A stretch of 64,000 nucleotides of DNA from Liolophura sinensis (GCF_032854445.1 NC_088305.1:32577645-32641644); one strand, 5' to 3'. Numbered from the stretch's first letter, positions 9,828-21,079 are shown. The notes: generated from the sequence alone by a model not told the origin. Numbers and translations: made by a program.

Positions 9828-10040
9828 CTAAAGGGAAAGAGGTATGAATATGGCTCCCCGGTTTTAACCAACATGGAAGAATTTGACGAAGAGGCGGCCA
9901 AAGCTTTATCTCCGACAAACACCCTCCTGATTTCACTGCTGCCTTTCATCAAACAACTTCCAATAGGACCGGGTAAACACATCCTGGCCAACCGACGAGG
10001 CCTGGAACAGTTTCACCGGGATTTCTTCGACGAGTGCAAG
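9828..10040 (+). CDS. P450 exon a
   Basis: The exon follows CTCTCAG and ends at GTAAAT. It encodes 71 codons, phase 0 at both ends, beginning [21 protein letters not shown] and including [20 protein letters not shown]. This matches the F-G region of CYP2-like enzymes, which shapes the substrate channel. Confidence 0.85.
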
Positions 10041-13000
10041 GTAAATCCTACATATTATAAAGAATTTCTCAATAGTCAAATTTAGTCTGCAATTAACCAA
10101 CCGAGCGAAAAACAAAAACATTCTTTCTTCACTTTACAGCCACTTTACATTGACCCGTGCGGTGTCGGTTTTAGTTGAATGGCTTTTGTCATGAGGTTTC
10201 ACGGGCTCATAATAAACTTTGTTCGTGTCCTCCAACACTCTGTAGTATTTCACCATAAAGCAACAAAAATGTTAACCAAAATCTCAAATGTTTTATACAC
10301 CATTTAATGAATACTTTCAATCGTCTTTTTAATGAATCAGAAATTGTCGGAAGACAAACACATAGGAAGAATAAACTCCACACTCATACTAATGTCAGTG
10401 GTATTAACACTGTTGCCATATTTGAGATAGACCAAGCCTTCCAAAGTTGGTTTCATGTAAATTACAGGCGACTTATGATCCCGAGTTGACACGCGGTATG
10501 ATTGACCACTTATTTCATCGCCAAGAGGAGACACGGCTGCAGGACGGACAGCCCTGGCCGGGCGACCACTTAATCAAAGCAATCTCTCACGAAATGGTTG
10601 TCGCAGGTAAATAAGCCTATTATGTCAAGCTTTTCACTTAAAGGTGGAGAAAACATAAAAAATGCATACAGTTCAGATGAAAGTGTAGGAAAGTTTATTG
10701 TAAATGTGGTCTCCAACATGTTTTCGATTTTTCTTTAGACAAAAAAGACACCTGAAAATAAGTTTTGTATGGTGGATACTTGGGACCTCTTCGATGTATC
10801 AAGTTCGAAGGGAAAACACGAATAGCTCCTTTGTTTACCAGGCAGTGTGCACTGTAAGTGTTCAGAACAAAACACTGACCAGTCTACAAAAATGGATGCA
10901 TTCTGCAAAGTTGAGTTAACGATTAAATATCGGGCTTCATATGTCGTAGATAACGGAATTTGGAAAAACTGAAGACAACGTGATTTAAAATATAAACGAT
11001 TAAGAATACGCGAATAAGATTCGTTGCCCATCATTAAACTATCATGTTGTTGTGGAAATATAGGCACAAGCCGGCGATAAAATAGGTTAACCTAAAGTAG
11101 CGGCAACAGGTTGGTACTGGATCACACATAGGAGGGTGATACGGCCATTTAGAATTTTCCCCTAACTCAGGTTTGTCTTTTCCCTTTTAAAGTAGTGCTT
11201 AAAATGCTGAACCGTACACTGATTTGGAGGAAATAAGACACAGTTATCAAAAATTAAAATAAATTAAACGAATGAAAACACCTTGCTTTTAACAAAAGCA
11301 GTGTACGGAGACAAGATATATGGCATCTGGTAGAGTGAATAAAGAGACTGATGTTTTTTCACAATGTTTCAGGAACTGTCACGACAAGGGGAGCCTTAAC
11401 GGCGTTCTTCCTCATTATACTACATAAACCGGAAGTGACCAGACGTATCCAGCAGGAGATAGACGTTGTTATTGGTCGGAGCCGATTGGTCAGAATCGGA
11501 GATCGGAACAACTTGCCTTACACAATGGCCTCCCTGTTTGAATTATTGAGATACATTTCTCACGCACCGCTTTTACTTCCCCACGTGACAACTGAGGATG
11601 CGACTTTCGGTGACTATTCGATTCCAAAGGGTACCACCGTGAGTGATCACCCTTCTGTATACTACATCTGAAATAGTGTCTTCTGACAATTCATGCAGAC
11701 CTCCGCGGCCTAGTGGGTAGCATGCTAGCGTGGCACAATGACCTAGAAGCCGATGGGCGAGGGTTTCCTCCTACCATAATGCTGACCACCATAGTATAGA
11801 TGAGATTCTCGGCGTAAAACATCAATCAATCACAGTGACAATTCATGTAACGAGTAATTTACTCCTTTTTCTTGTGACTAGTATAGTAAACTGGTTTGCA
11901 AAAGCAGAGATGCGCAACGTTTCCCAAGGGTCGTTTAGCGAATTCATTTCACGCAAGACAGATTTCTGCATCGTTTGAATTTCAATTTCAAATAGTCTGG
12001 TACATACTATTCTCCTTTCTGAGGTAGCTATCGTTGCCTCTTACCTAATTGTTCTAGATGTAGCACTACGAAAATCCCACCACATCAGTTAAATATACCT
12101 CTTACCCGTCCTGGACTCTATTGCTTAAACAGAATTAAGCTTAACTAAAAGGATAAAGTAAGAAAAGATAGCATACTTTTATGTACCTGCACCTAGTCAG
12201 TATATGTGATCACCCTGGCTTCGTAGCAGTGTTTAAATATCGTATGTGATATTGAACTCTAAATTGTAGCTTTACCTTTTATTTCAGTTGTTTGCCAACG
12301 CGTGGTCTGCTCATCACGACGAGGACTTCTGGCCCAATCCTTGGGAATTCAAACCTGAGCGTTTTCTGGACGAACAACAGAACCTGCTACCAACAGATCA
12401 CCCGAACAGGAAGAAGTGAGTCTGATTCCTTTTATACGTGATAAAGATCTACTGTCGATGACATCCGATTTCCATGCTGCAAGTAGAATGAAGAATGTAA
12501 ATTGATTGGGCGAAACGTTAATACCAGCAAGTATACATCGCCAGTGTGAGTCGTAGAAATGTTACAAGATGTAAAGCAGACTTTAGTGTGTGTACAAAAA
12601 CGTTATCATAGTCAAGGCAATAAAACAAAGAGATAAATGAATCTTACAATGAAAAAAACATATCTTTAACACTTAAACGCGTGATAGACATCTCTTCGCA
12701 GCATGTAACAAACGTGTATAATGTTTAATTGTACAAAAAACTTAGATATGTTTATCAAACAACTACTAATAAATTCGCTTTTCTATGTAAATCATTTACA
12801 TTTAAAAACTTTTTAAATCATCCTGTTACCTATCCAAATCCCCCCCAAAAAGCGTTTATTAAAAAACTGAACCCACACTGAAGATTTTAAAAGTTAGCAG
12901 CAATTGCAGTGTAGAAACTACCATAATAAAGTCACATAATAAAGTGTGAGGCTTCACTCGATGTTAGGTATTGTTACATTTGTCACGCTTGTTTAAAACT

Positions 13001-13869
13001 ACTCTTAGGCCCACGTGCACCAAAATAGATAAATATTTGGGTTGATCTTGCACAAGTTAAGCTCCAATGAACAATTTGATCTGATTGTTGCTTTACGCCA
13101 TACAAAATAATTTTCATAAAGATCCTACAAGGAGTAAAAGCGAGCGAATCTAGCAATTTCACCTCTTAAGCCAGAGACAGCTTAAGCTGCATGTGGTCAA
13201 CAGATTTGAGATTAAAAGAATTCAAAAAGTTCGTCAAAGACTTAAGACCTAGTAAGTGCTACGCCTTATAAAGCTTAAGGATTCTGAGGCCAATGGAGTA
13301 AACAAAATTGAACCAGATGACTTAATGACACGCTTCCATACCAATCATCATCATTCGTCATTAAGTAGACATGAGGAGCTGATGAAAAACAAAGTGTAGA
13401 AAAGGGTTGGAAAAGCTGTAGAGATAGGATGTAAATCACCAGTTCACACCCTGATTACGAATTTTATATTAAAGCGCCGAGGTGCTTGCTTGCCAGTGCG
13501 GCGCAGTGACCCAGAAGCCACAATAACGCTGGCTGCCGTCATATATGTGAACTATTCTTGAACAGGGTATAAAACACCAATAAATGAAGTCCACTTTTCT
13601 CTCTGTAGATTACATCTGGCGTATCCAATTGATCTTTTTTGTTGCTGTTTTATTTTAGTCTCCTCCCGTTTGGAACCGGAAGAAGATCATGCATTGGTGA
13701 AATGTTTTCAAGATCCCGCATTTTTGTCATCATCGCAAACCTGTTACAAAGATTTGATTTTTCACGAGATGACTCAAGACCTTTGCCATCACTTGACCCA
13801 AGGACCTACCAGTGTTCTGTTGTGCTGTCCCCTCCGGAGTATTTTGTGTGCGTGACACCACGGCATTAA
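9828..13869 (+). CDS. Cytochrome P450, CYP2-like, C-terminal five exons (partial gene)
   Basis: Five exons join with consistent phases (0, 0 to 1, 1 to 0, 0 to 2, 2 to stop) to encode about 318 residues, against about 500 for a whole P450. All key C-terminal landmarks are present: the I-helix (AGTVTT), the K-helix ExxR (ELLR), the PERF motif and the haem-binding loop [10 protein letters not shown] with its Cys ligand. Microsomal P450s of this clan use NADPH-P450 reductase to mono-oxygenate lipophilic substrates at the ER; the substrate here cannot be told. The I-helix acid usually found before the Thr pair (A-G-x-D/E-T-T) is Val. No N-terminal membrane anchor or proline-rich hinge is visible upstream, so the gene starts far away, is broken, or its 5' exons are interrupted by repeats. 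Confidence 0.88.
10468..10606 (+). CDS. P450 exon b
   Basis: Acceptor TTACAG, donor GTAAAT. The text begins [20 protein letters not shown] and ends HEMVVA just before the I-helix glycine, leaving phase 1. The pattern is the H-helix to I-helix stretch of CYP2-clan proteins. Confidence 0.85.
10629..10805 (+). repeat. Dispersed repeat, inverted partner of 8958-9131
   Basis: It lies in P450 intron 2, 23 bp after exon b. It is about 175 bp and similar to the inverted copy upstream. No terminal inverted repeats or coding content seen, so probably a short non-autonomous element. Confidence 0.7.
11373..11638 (+). CDS. P450 exon c (I-helix to K-helix)
   Basis: Acceptor TTTCAG, donor GTGAGT. It encodes [20 protein letters not shown] (I-helix), a J-helix [12 protein letters not shown] and the K-helix [12 protein letters not shown] carrying ExxR, ending IPKGTT. 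The Thr pair for oxygen activation is present but the preceding acid is Val. Confidence 0.88.
11698..11838 (+). mobile_element. tRNA-derived SINE in P450 intron 3
   Basis: The start GCGGCCTAGTGGGTAGCATG resembles a tRNA D-arm/A-box, and GGGCGAGGGTTTCCTCC lies where the B-box would be. The tail is GGCGTAAAACATCAATCAAT, a simple-repeat 3' end. Related 3' ends occur at 13480-13590 and 61440-61575. Confidence 0.65.
12288..12415 (+). CDS. P450 exon d (PERF region)
   Basis: Acceptor TTTCAG, donor GTGAGT, phase 0 to 2. It encodes [19 protein letters not shown] and [10 protein letters not shown], the meander region with the conserved PERF motif whose Arg pairs with the ExxR Glu and Arg. Confidence 0.9.
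13480..13590 (+). mobile_element. SINE fragment in P450 intron 4
   Basis: It contains GTGCGGCGCAGTGACCCAGA and ends GGGTATAAAACACCAATAAATG, which matches the body and tail of the SINE at 11698 (CCTAGAAGCC, then GCGTAAAACATCAATC). The A-box half is truncated. Confidence 0.5.
13659..13869 (+). CDS. P450 exon e (haem-binding exon, stop)
   Basis: Acceptor TTTTAG; the split codon AA-T gives Asn, followed by [17 protein letters not shown] with the invariant haem-ligand Cys. The frame ends at TAA (13867-13869) after CVTPRH. The motif F-G-x-G-x-R-x-C-x-G is complete. Confidence 0.92.
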
Positions 13870-14011
13870 CGACCCCAAAACGACAACACAGGACTAGTTA
13901 ACCTGTACATCATCTGTGAATCAAACCGAAATTTAACACGCAAATGTATAGAAATTAAATCCCACGCGCTAAATATGTAAAACGTATACACCGAAGAGGC
14001 TGGATTTCGAT

Positions 14012-14240
14012 CTCATATGTGGTATTAAACAAACCACATGTGGTATTTTACACCTTATATGCTGTGTATTTAATGGAGTTGTAAAATACCATATGTCTAG
14101 GTTGAAAAGTAGAAGGCAAACAACTCTAACGATCCAAGTTATATGTGGTATTATACAACCCACATGTCGTATTTTACAACTTATATGCGGTGTACATAAT
14201 GGGGTTATTAAAATACCAAATGTATAAGTTGAACAGTTAG
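14012..14240. repeat. Two-copy tandem repeat, period about 127 bp
   Basis: Copy 1 begins TCATATGTGGTATTAAACAA and copy 2, at about 14139, begins TTATATGTGGTATTATACAA. Both continue through CCACATGT, GTATTTTACA, CTTATATGC, GGTTGAA or AGTTGAA. The copies differ at about one base in seven. The unit is rich in ATGTGGTAT and its reverse complement ATACCA. Confidence 0.75.
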
Positions 14241-14269
14241 GGTTAGGTTTGGGTTAGACCTCTCCAGAG

Positions 14270-15490
14270 AACGATAAAAATTAAAACAGATCGGTCAGCA
14301 CCCCAGTCGGTGCTGGACACTATCTTAATAACGTCTAGAGCCTTTGTACACTTAGCTTTAAGCATTTTTATATGAGGTATAAAAGATAGCTTATTATCTA
14401 ATATTATATCTAAAATTTTTGTTCTCCAACAATTTTAATCTGTTCACCACAAAAATTAAGCTCGGGATAAAGATGAAGTTTCTGTTTATTACAAAACTGC
14501 ATACCTACGGTCTAATATGTTGAAAATCTAAAACTGTTTTCAGTTGCTCATGTCTCAATCTTATTGAGACAAAGCTGCAACTGACGTTCGATGTTATTCA
14601 TATATTTAACGCGGTAGCATATCAGGAAATCATCAACAAATAAAGATCCCTCTGTACCAGATGTTACTGTTTTAGCCAAACTATTTATTCTTATGCTGAA
14701 CAAAGTAGGCAATAGAATGCTTCCCTGGGGTACACCCATTTCCTGCTCATGAGAGTCAGACAGAGTGGACCCCATCCGTACCTTATTTCACAGTAACTTC
14801 TCATTTTCATTCCTGTTTCAACTGTGCATTTGTCCTCATCTTTTTATTTCAAAACATTATGCTAATAAATCTTGTTTAACGTTTGTTTTGGTGTCGTGTT
14901 GCATGGAGTCGGTATTCATGTTCCCCTGTTTATAAGCCAGTTGGAGATTTTCCTTTAATCTTATATGACCACTGACAGTAGACAATTTGTATGCAAGAAG
15001 GTTGTTTCTGATTGAATGGACTAGGACTTAGTTTGAGCTTAGTTAGAGATTAAAGCACTTGCCTGGCGGTTAAAGGGTGCACCTTCTACCAAACCTACCT
15101 GCCATTAGTATTCCTAACTTTGGTATTTTTTTTCTCGTCAGGTCGTTCAATCATTTACAGCGTAATAAAAGCAATATTGCCGGTCAGTCCACATCACCTT
15201 GTCCTGTTCTGTTGTTTTTCCAGTCCGGAAAGTCCCACGAGACGATCAGATATAAAGTCTGATATGAATATTGGAAATCTGACTTTTAAGGGCCATATCG
15301 GCTAGGTCTTTTCAAATACCATGTTTCCATGTAGTGTCGTAGGCCTCTTTTAAGGTCGAAAAATATCGACACCATATGTTCATTATAAATGAAACCATCA
15401 CGAACAAAGATTACGAATCGAACAAGGTGATCCATAGTCGATTTACCTTGACCTTGACACACTGTTTATTAGAATGTAACTGGTTGGATT
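14270..15490 (-). mobile_element. Jockey-like LINE fragment, copy A
   Basis: The minus frame 14775-14548 contains EQEMGVPQGSILLPTLFSI and GTEGSLFVDDFLICYR, that is RT motifs B and C with the xDD catalytic pair (VDD). Matching segments in copy C (36034-38640) show that 15270-15490 is the RT part just upstream on the minus strand (near DLEKAFD). Positions 14785-15265 do not match the LINE and are an insertion. Non-functional. Confidence 0.75.
14785..15265. other. Unidentified insertion splitting LINE copy A
   Basis: LINE homology stops after GTGGACCCCATCCGTACCTT and resumes at GATATGAATATTGG. The ~480 bp between has no domain, terminal repeat or match elsewhere in the window that I could find. 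Confidence 0.5.
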
Positions 15491-15491
15491 C

Positions 15492-17470
15492 GAAAATGAA
15501 TGAATGATTATGGCTTAACGCCACATTTCTCAGGCATATCGTGGCGAGAACAAGTTACAAACACGAGGCGGTGCAGGTTTTCAATATGGTAGTGAAAACA
15601 TAAAACAAAAATGTTTAGACATGTTTAAAATCAGATAACACCAAAACAGTTAAAACTCTAAAAACAATGGCCTTTATAAAAATAGTGTATCTAGAAAAAC
15701 TGTATATGTATTTTATCTATAAATATATTAATAAGAATTAAAATTTACGTCTTATGATAAAGGCCGATGGCCCTCGAATGGTTTATAACAACATCTCTAG
15801 CGATGCTGTCAAACAAATCATATACAGAGGTGACTGTGAAGAATATTTGCCGAACATGAGCAAAGTCTATACACTCAACGAGGATATCTTTGATGCTGTA
15901 TTGGGCATCACATCCAACACACTCTGGGACAGAGCTCCCATCCAGGATAAAATTGTGTGTTGGACGAGAATGTCGACACGACACCTCGTTAAAACGACTT
16001 GGTCTATACGACATATTCCACAAGTATAAGAAGTTTAGCCAATGACAGGATGAATAGCATGCAGTTTATTATGGACCTGCAAGGCCCATATAATGGACTA
16101 AAAACACAGTCGTAGGCAGATTTGTTGGGTGAGCTTTAAGCTTTGTAGCGTATTGAAGGATCAGGCTAATACGTCCGTTATGCAAAGAAGGCTCATTAGC
16201 CTCCACGTATAAACGCTCTACTGGTGAGGTTCTAAAAGTGCCAGGGCTGAGCCTCAAACCTTGGTGATGGACAGGATCCAACATTTTAATATATGACCCA
16301 TAGTCCAAGTCAGGCCTCAGCAGAGAACGATACAGATTTATTAACACAGATCGGTCAGCACCAATCGGTGCTACACACGACCTTAACCACATCTAAGGCC
16401 TTTGTACATTTAGCTTTAAGCATTTTTATGTCATCAAATATTATACCTAAACATTGTGATTCTCCAACAATTTTATCTGCATACCGACGGTTTAAGACAT
16501 TGAAAATCTAAAACTGTTTTCAATTGTCCATTTGTCGATCTTATTGAGACAAAGCTGCAACGGACGATCGATGTTATTCATGTTTTTAGCACGGTAGGAT
16601 ATCAGGAAATCACCAACAAATAAAGAACTCTCTGTAGCAGACGATACGGTTTGAACCAAACTATTTTTATGCTAAACAAAGTAGGCGAGAGAACCCTGCC
16701 CTGGGGTGCACCCATTTCCTGCTCATACGAGTCAGAATGAGTGGATCCAACCCGTATTGTAAATAAACGATCACATACATATTCCGGTATAAATAGTGGT
16801 AAACGACCTTTAAGCCCCATATCTGACAGGTCTTTCAAAATACCATATTTCCATGTGTCGTGGGGCTATCAAGGTAAAAAAAATATCGACATCACATGTT
16901 CATTATTATAAAAAACGTAAAACGGTTTCAAATCTAACAAAGTGATCCATAATGGATCTATTTTGTCGAAAACCATGTTGTATATGAGATAGTAACTTGT
17001 TGGTTTCAAGAAACCAAACAAGTCTATCAATTATCATCCGTCCCTTAGTCTTACAGACACAGCTGGTAACAGCTATGGGACAGCAATTAGGCGGATCAGA
17101 ATGATCTTTTCTCCTTATGATTTTAACGTGTTGAAATTCCGCAGAGTAATTGTCAGAAGAACATTTCTTAGAAATTGTTTCAGCTAGTTTATCTGCTAAA
17201 TCACGTGGAGAAGTAAATATATTATCTTTATCTTCAATCTCTTACGGCAGTTCAGGGACTCATGCGGCGACGCAAAATCAGGTATATCCAAAATGGAAGT
17301 CATTGATAATAATTTTAATGCTTGCTGTTTTGGAAGACATTCGTAACGATATCGCCAGATTTTTACTTTTTTAAACATTTTTAACTTATCCAGCTAAACC
17401 TTGTAAATTGTCTTAAGAACAAATGGGTTAATTTAGTGGAATCTAGTGGATTTTGTTCGTGTTTGGTTGA
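15492..17470 (-). mobile_element. Jockey-like LINE, copy B with 3' UTR
   Basis: On the minus strand, RT segments lie at 17470-16600 (YEQEMGAPQGRVLSPTLFSI near 16710) and 16392-16069 (CVAPIGADRSVLINLYRSLL, LDPVHHQGLRLSPG). A C-terminal segment at 16023-15745 has VPECVGCDAQYSIKDILVE followed by AIGLYHKT and a stop, a Cys/His-containing end typical of jockey-clade ORF2. The RNase H is deleted. The 3' UTR runs to 15492 and ends in GCGTTAAGCCATAATCATTC followed by ATTC repeats, which marks the true LINE 3' end. The copy carries frameshifts. Confidence 0.78.
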
Positions 17471-17474
17471 TAAA

Positions 17475-17650
17475 ACAATGGATGAATGAATGAATGATTA
17501 TGGCTTGACGCCACTTCTCATGGCGAGAACAAGTTAAAAACATGACGCTGTGCAGGTTTTCGATATGGTAGTGAAAACATGAAACCAAAATGTTTGGGCA
17601 TGTTTAAAATCGGATAAGAAAAACCCCAAACAGTTAAAATTCGAAAATTC
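17475..17650 (-). mobile_element. Jockey-like LINE 3' UTR fragment
   Basis: It repeats the 3' UTR and tail of copy B (15492-15650): GAATGAATGATTATGGCTT, GCCACTTCTCATGGCGAGAA, TATGGTAGTGAAAACAT. It is a 5'-truncated copy, a common outcome of LINE retrotransposition. Confidence 0.75.
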
Positions 17651-17689
17651 GAGAATAAGTCACGTACTAATCAATTGACCCATGAGACA

Positions 17690-17955
17690 CCACCTCACAC
17701 GTAGTCCCTCAAACGAAATTTGAGAAACAACATTTATTTTCTAAGGAATGGCGTTAAAGAAAAATGTTGGGACCACGTTGAGGCAAGACGTGACCTTGCC
17801 GACCCACGGCAAACAGGTAGCTTTCCGGTTGCCTCACACAACTGAGAAGGTGTGAGCCTATGATGTTCGCTTAAGTTAGTTGCTTTCCTTGACAAGCTTG
17901 CCTAGAGGGCTGAGGTCCTATTTTTTTCACTCTGGAGACGCCGACGGGGGATAAA
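17690..17955. repeat. Unclassified dispersed repeat, copy 1
   Basis: Shares with 18345-18660 and 19225-19600 the blocks CTTTCCGGTTGCCTC or its variants, TCACACAACTGAGAAG, GACAAGCTTGCCTAGA and CTGAGGTCCTATTTTTTTCA. No coding content. Copies are 15-25 percent diverged by eye. Confidence 0.65.
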
Positions 17956-18344
17956 ACAATGACAGTCGGCCAACTGTCTGGCCCATTGTCCATTTCAGGA
18001 AGATCTTAATTTTTACGCTTTTTAGCAGTATTTATTGGAGCATTGGAGATGTTCTTTGTGAAAGACATAACATAGAGTTTTAGAGATTCATAGCGCCGTG
18101 TACCTCACTACGGAGTGCCAACTTGGGCAAAACCCTTTCCGCGAGTAACCAACAGAGAGTGAGACGAGGATTCCACGCCACCCCCGATAAGGTGGATTTT
18201 TCGTTCAAACTCGAGCAGATTAAATCCATAAAATAGAGACAACCAACCCCACTGACACTAAAGCCACCGCCCAGATATCAAGAGACACTAAAAACATGCT
18301 GACATATAAACAAGTACTGATAAATGACGTTTAGATATAGCAGA

Positions 18345-18660
18345 ACCGACTCTCGGACAACTGGACCGACGTGACCAGCCGATTGATCGAAGCGGATCCT
18401 CCGACTGCCCGTTTGAAGAGAAGTAAAGGCCAAAGTGAGGTGTTGGGCGTGAGGATCTCGCAAGACTAACACCTTCTCAGTCACCACGTTCCCGTCCTTC
18501 CCCATTACGGGTCGCGACCCACGTCCAACAGGTGGCTTCCGGTTGCCTCTCACACAACCGAGAAGATGTGAGTCTATTATATGCACTGGACCCACAAGGG
18601 AGAGCTCTAGGTTAATCCGTTTTTACGACAAGCTTGCCTAGAAGGACACAGACCCCCATT
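18345..18660. repeat. Unclassified dispersed repeat, copy 2
   Basis: Contains GACCAGCCGATTGATCGAAG, AAGTAAAGGCCAAAGTGAGG, CTCACACAACCGAGAAGATG and ACGACAAGCTTGCCTAGA, all in the same order as copy 3. A 105-codon minus-strand open frame lies across it but shows no family resemblance. Confidence 0.65.
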
Positions 18661-19224
18661 GCAACTTCCGTTTTATCCGATTGTAGTTTTATGTATTTTA
18701 GGGTGTAAAGTCTTTTTTGCTGCCAGCCTGCCGTTTTTGGTGTACAGGTGCATGCTTGGTATCAAAATGATGGAAATTGTCTAAGCTTTGGGCAGGTTTG
18801 AGTTTTAATGATGAAAGTTTGAAATTCTGGGCGAGAGGACACAAGGAGACAGGTGGTGATGAGGCTGTGAGTGACGTCCCCTTGGCGTTGTTAGGCACCC
18901 CTCCCAGCTGCCGGCATGGAAAGGTCCAGATTTTGACGGTCAAGCTATGTCAAGAGTTTTATGGCTTCTTTCTCACAGGCTGGACCAGGTATGGACCAAA
19001 GCTTATTGGCCTCGGAATGTTTGGGACTGAGCTACAGCGCTAAACGTTAACATTGTCGCTTATGGAAAACTAATGGGGGTCTGTGGCCTGATCGGCTGAG
19101 GTTCTATTTTTTTTACCTGGAAGATCCCAAGGGGCTCTCCGCCACGAGCTCCTCCGTCTCCTACCCAATGAATATGTATACACATCAGACAGGTATTAAT
19201 GAGCCACGAGCCATGAGCCAAGAG
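18661..19224. other. No recognised gene between repeat copies 2 and 3
   Basis: A few open frames of 80-90 codons on both strands overlap at 18698-19043 without splice signals or recognisable domains. Confidence 0.35.
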
Positions 19225-19600
19225 CCACTGCCTCACACGTAGTCCCGCAAACGAAATCTGAGAAATAACATTTGTTCTCTAAAGAGTGGTGTTATCGAGA
19301 AAACACGCACAAGGCAAGACTTGACCAAGCCGATTGATCGGACCAGGCCCATCCGACCTCCCGTCTCTCCCCAAGTAAAGGCCAAAGTGACGTGTTCGAC
19401 GTGTAAGACCAACACGATCCACCAGGCACCAGGATCCTCTGAGAATACGGGTTGTAACAGGTCGTTCCCCGGTTACATCTCACACAACCGAAAAGCTATT
19501 ATATTCACAAGGCCCACATTGGAGAGCTCTAGGTTAGTCATGATCGCCTTTTACGACAGGCTTGCTTAGAGGGCTGAGGTCCAATTATTTTCACCCCCGA
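19225..19600. repeat. Unclassified dispersed repeat, copy 3
   Basis: The most complete copy, beginning TGCCTCACACGTAGTCCCGC as copy 1 does and containing the GATTGATCGGACCAGGCCCA block of copy 2. It ends near GGGCTGAGGTCCAATTATTT. Family unknown. Confidence 0.65.
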
Positions 19601-19759
19601 GAGACGTAGTGAAGGACGAGCACCCCATGGTCCAATAATCACAGAAACAGGCACTGAATGGATACTTTAACCCTTGGTATCAGTTGGATTTTACCCATGA
19701 GAGATGCTTACATATCCACACAAATCAAATTTGATGAGTTAGTGAGTGCTTAGTGTACA

Positions 19760-20216
19760 AGAATGTACCTTCTTGTTGCAGGAAGGATTTCCACCGTTCT
19801 TTCATCCAGGGCTGCTTTACTAAGACGACTTACTCAAGGCAAGTAAGCCGGCCCACCCGCGGCATTATACTGATTCGGCTCAACCATTTGTTGCACCATC
19901 TTTTTAATGCTGAACGCCATGTGGCGTAGCTACAACTTCCTCTCTTAAGGCCTTAGGTGTGACTCGATCCAGGATTGACCCTAGATCTACAACTCCCAAA
20001 GCGGCAAAATAATGTGAAGAACTTTACCAGTGCTTTTACAACATACTTAGTAGTGATAGTCCTGAATGGAATAGCCTCTGGAAAACGAGTAGCTACACAT
20101 GTTATAGTGAGTTCCTGAATAATTCTTAGGCAACGGCCCTACATAGTCCAATGATGTCCTGCTAAATTGTTCCTCAAAACCTGGAATTGTCTGTAAAGGG
20201 GCTTCTGGAATGACTT
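19760..20216 (-). pseudogene. Second copy of the SINE-in-integrase composite
   Basis: The segment matches 1785-2241 through both parts: the SINE body (ATTTCCACCGTTCTTTCATC to GTCTTAGGTGTGACT-like sequence) and the integrase core (AACTTTACCAGTGC, AGTCCTGAATGGAATAGCC). The SINE/integrase junction is the same (AAGCGGCAAAAT then TGTGAAG). It starts and ends abruptly, so it is a fragment. Confidence 0.8.
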
Positions 20217-20679
20217 AGGAACCACCGACCTGAGACACAGCTCTAAGACACAGGCAAACAATATATAAGAGTATTTCCCCTCTGTAATTCTATCGCTTGA
20301 AATCTGCGATGAAAGTATTTTTCATTGTTTCACGGTATCAAAGTTGTGTTATGTCATCTGATCTAGCAAACATATATTTTTGTGAGAGACATGTAGATAC
20401 ATGAATATTGTAAATCCTAACTTACTATTGATATATTATCTAAAAGAGACCTGCTACCTTCGTTGCACCTTTCACCACAAGCTGGACAACGTATGGGATG
20501 ATTACCTTTTCGCATGGAATGGAGATAGGCCTAAGGGTCCAAGCTGAATGCACCATACTTTTCTTGTCATGTATGAATAACATTTTACCAGTTTGCCTAA
20601 ATTCCATCGCAAAGTATGAATGAACAATGGACTACAAACCTTAGATTCGAACTTCTTTATGGGAAAAAGGAGTCTTGCG
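20217..20679. other. No recognisable feature
   Basis: AT-rich sequence with no supportable exon or repeat. Confidence 0.35.
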
Positions 20680-20790
20680 GCCGAGTGGTAGTGTGCTTAC
20701 ACAGCATAATCCCTCTGAAGATTACCATGGCCGTGAATTCAAGTTCGGCTCATGCTAGCTTCCTCTTCATACGTGGTAAGTTTTGCCAGC
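20680..20790 (+). mobile_element. Possible SINE head
   Basis: TGCGGCCGAGTGGTAGTGTG resembles a tRNA D-arm/A-box (Leu- or Ser-like), and GTGAATTCAAGTTCGGCTC lies in a B-box-like position. It does not fold into a complete tRNA and no other copy was found here. Confidence 0.3.
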
Positions 20791-21079
20791 AACCTGCAGA
20801 TGCTCGTGAGTTTTAAAAGCCTCTGTCCGGTTTCTTTCCCCCGCAACATTTGTCACCATCTTATAAGCCAAATATTCTTAACACCGTAAAACACGAATCA
20901 AATAAATAAACTCAGGCGGGAAGATCTTTTCATTACACGACGCTCTATCTTTTTGTGGGAGCTCGTGATGGGGTTTGCTCATTAAAGCCATCTGTTCGAG
21001 TATATCTCATGAGGAGCCCTTGGTCTCTTTCCTGCTGGGTATTCCCAGGTTTAGACATCGCCCTTGTTGGCACTACGTG
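20791..21079. other. No recognisable feature
   Basis: Short overlapping open frames only. Confidence 0.3.

Noticed and set aside
14237-14262. Telomere-like GTTAGGGTTAGG
   Set aside because: Only two imperfect units, too short to call an interstitial telomere.
15754-16029. Plus-strand frame of 91 codons
   Set aside because: Antisense to the C-terminal part of LINE copy B, whose Cys-rich motif is recognisable on the minus strand.
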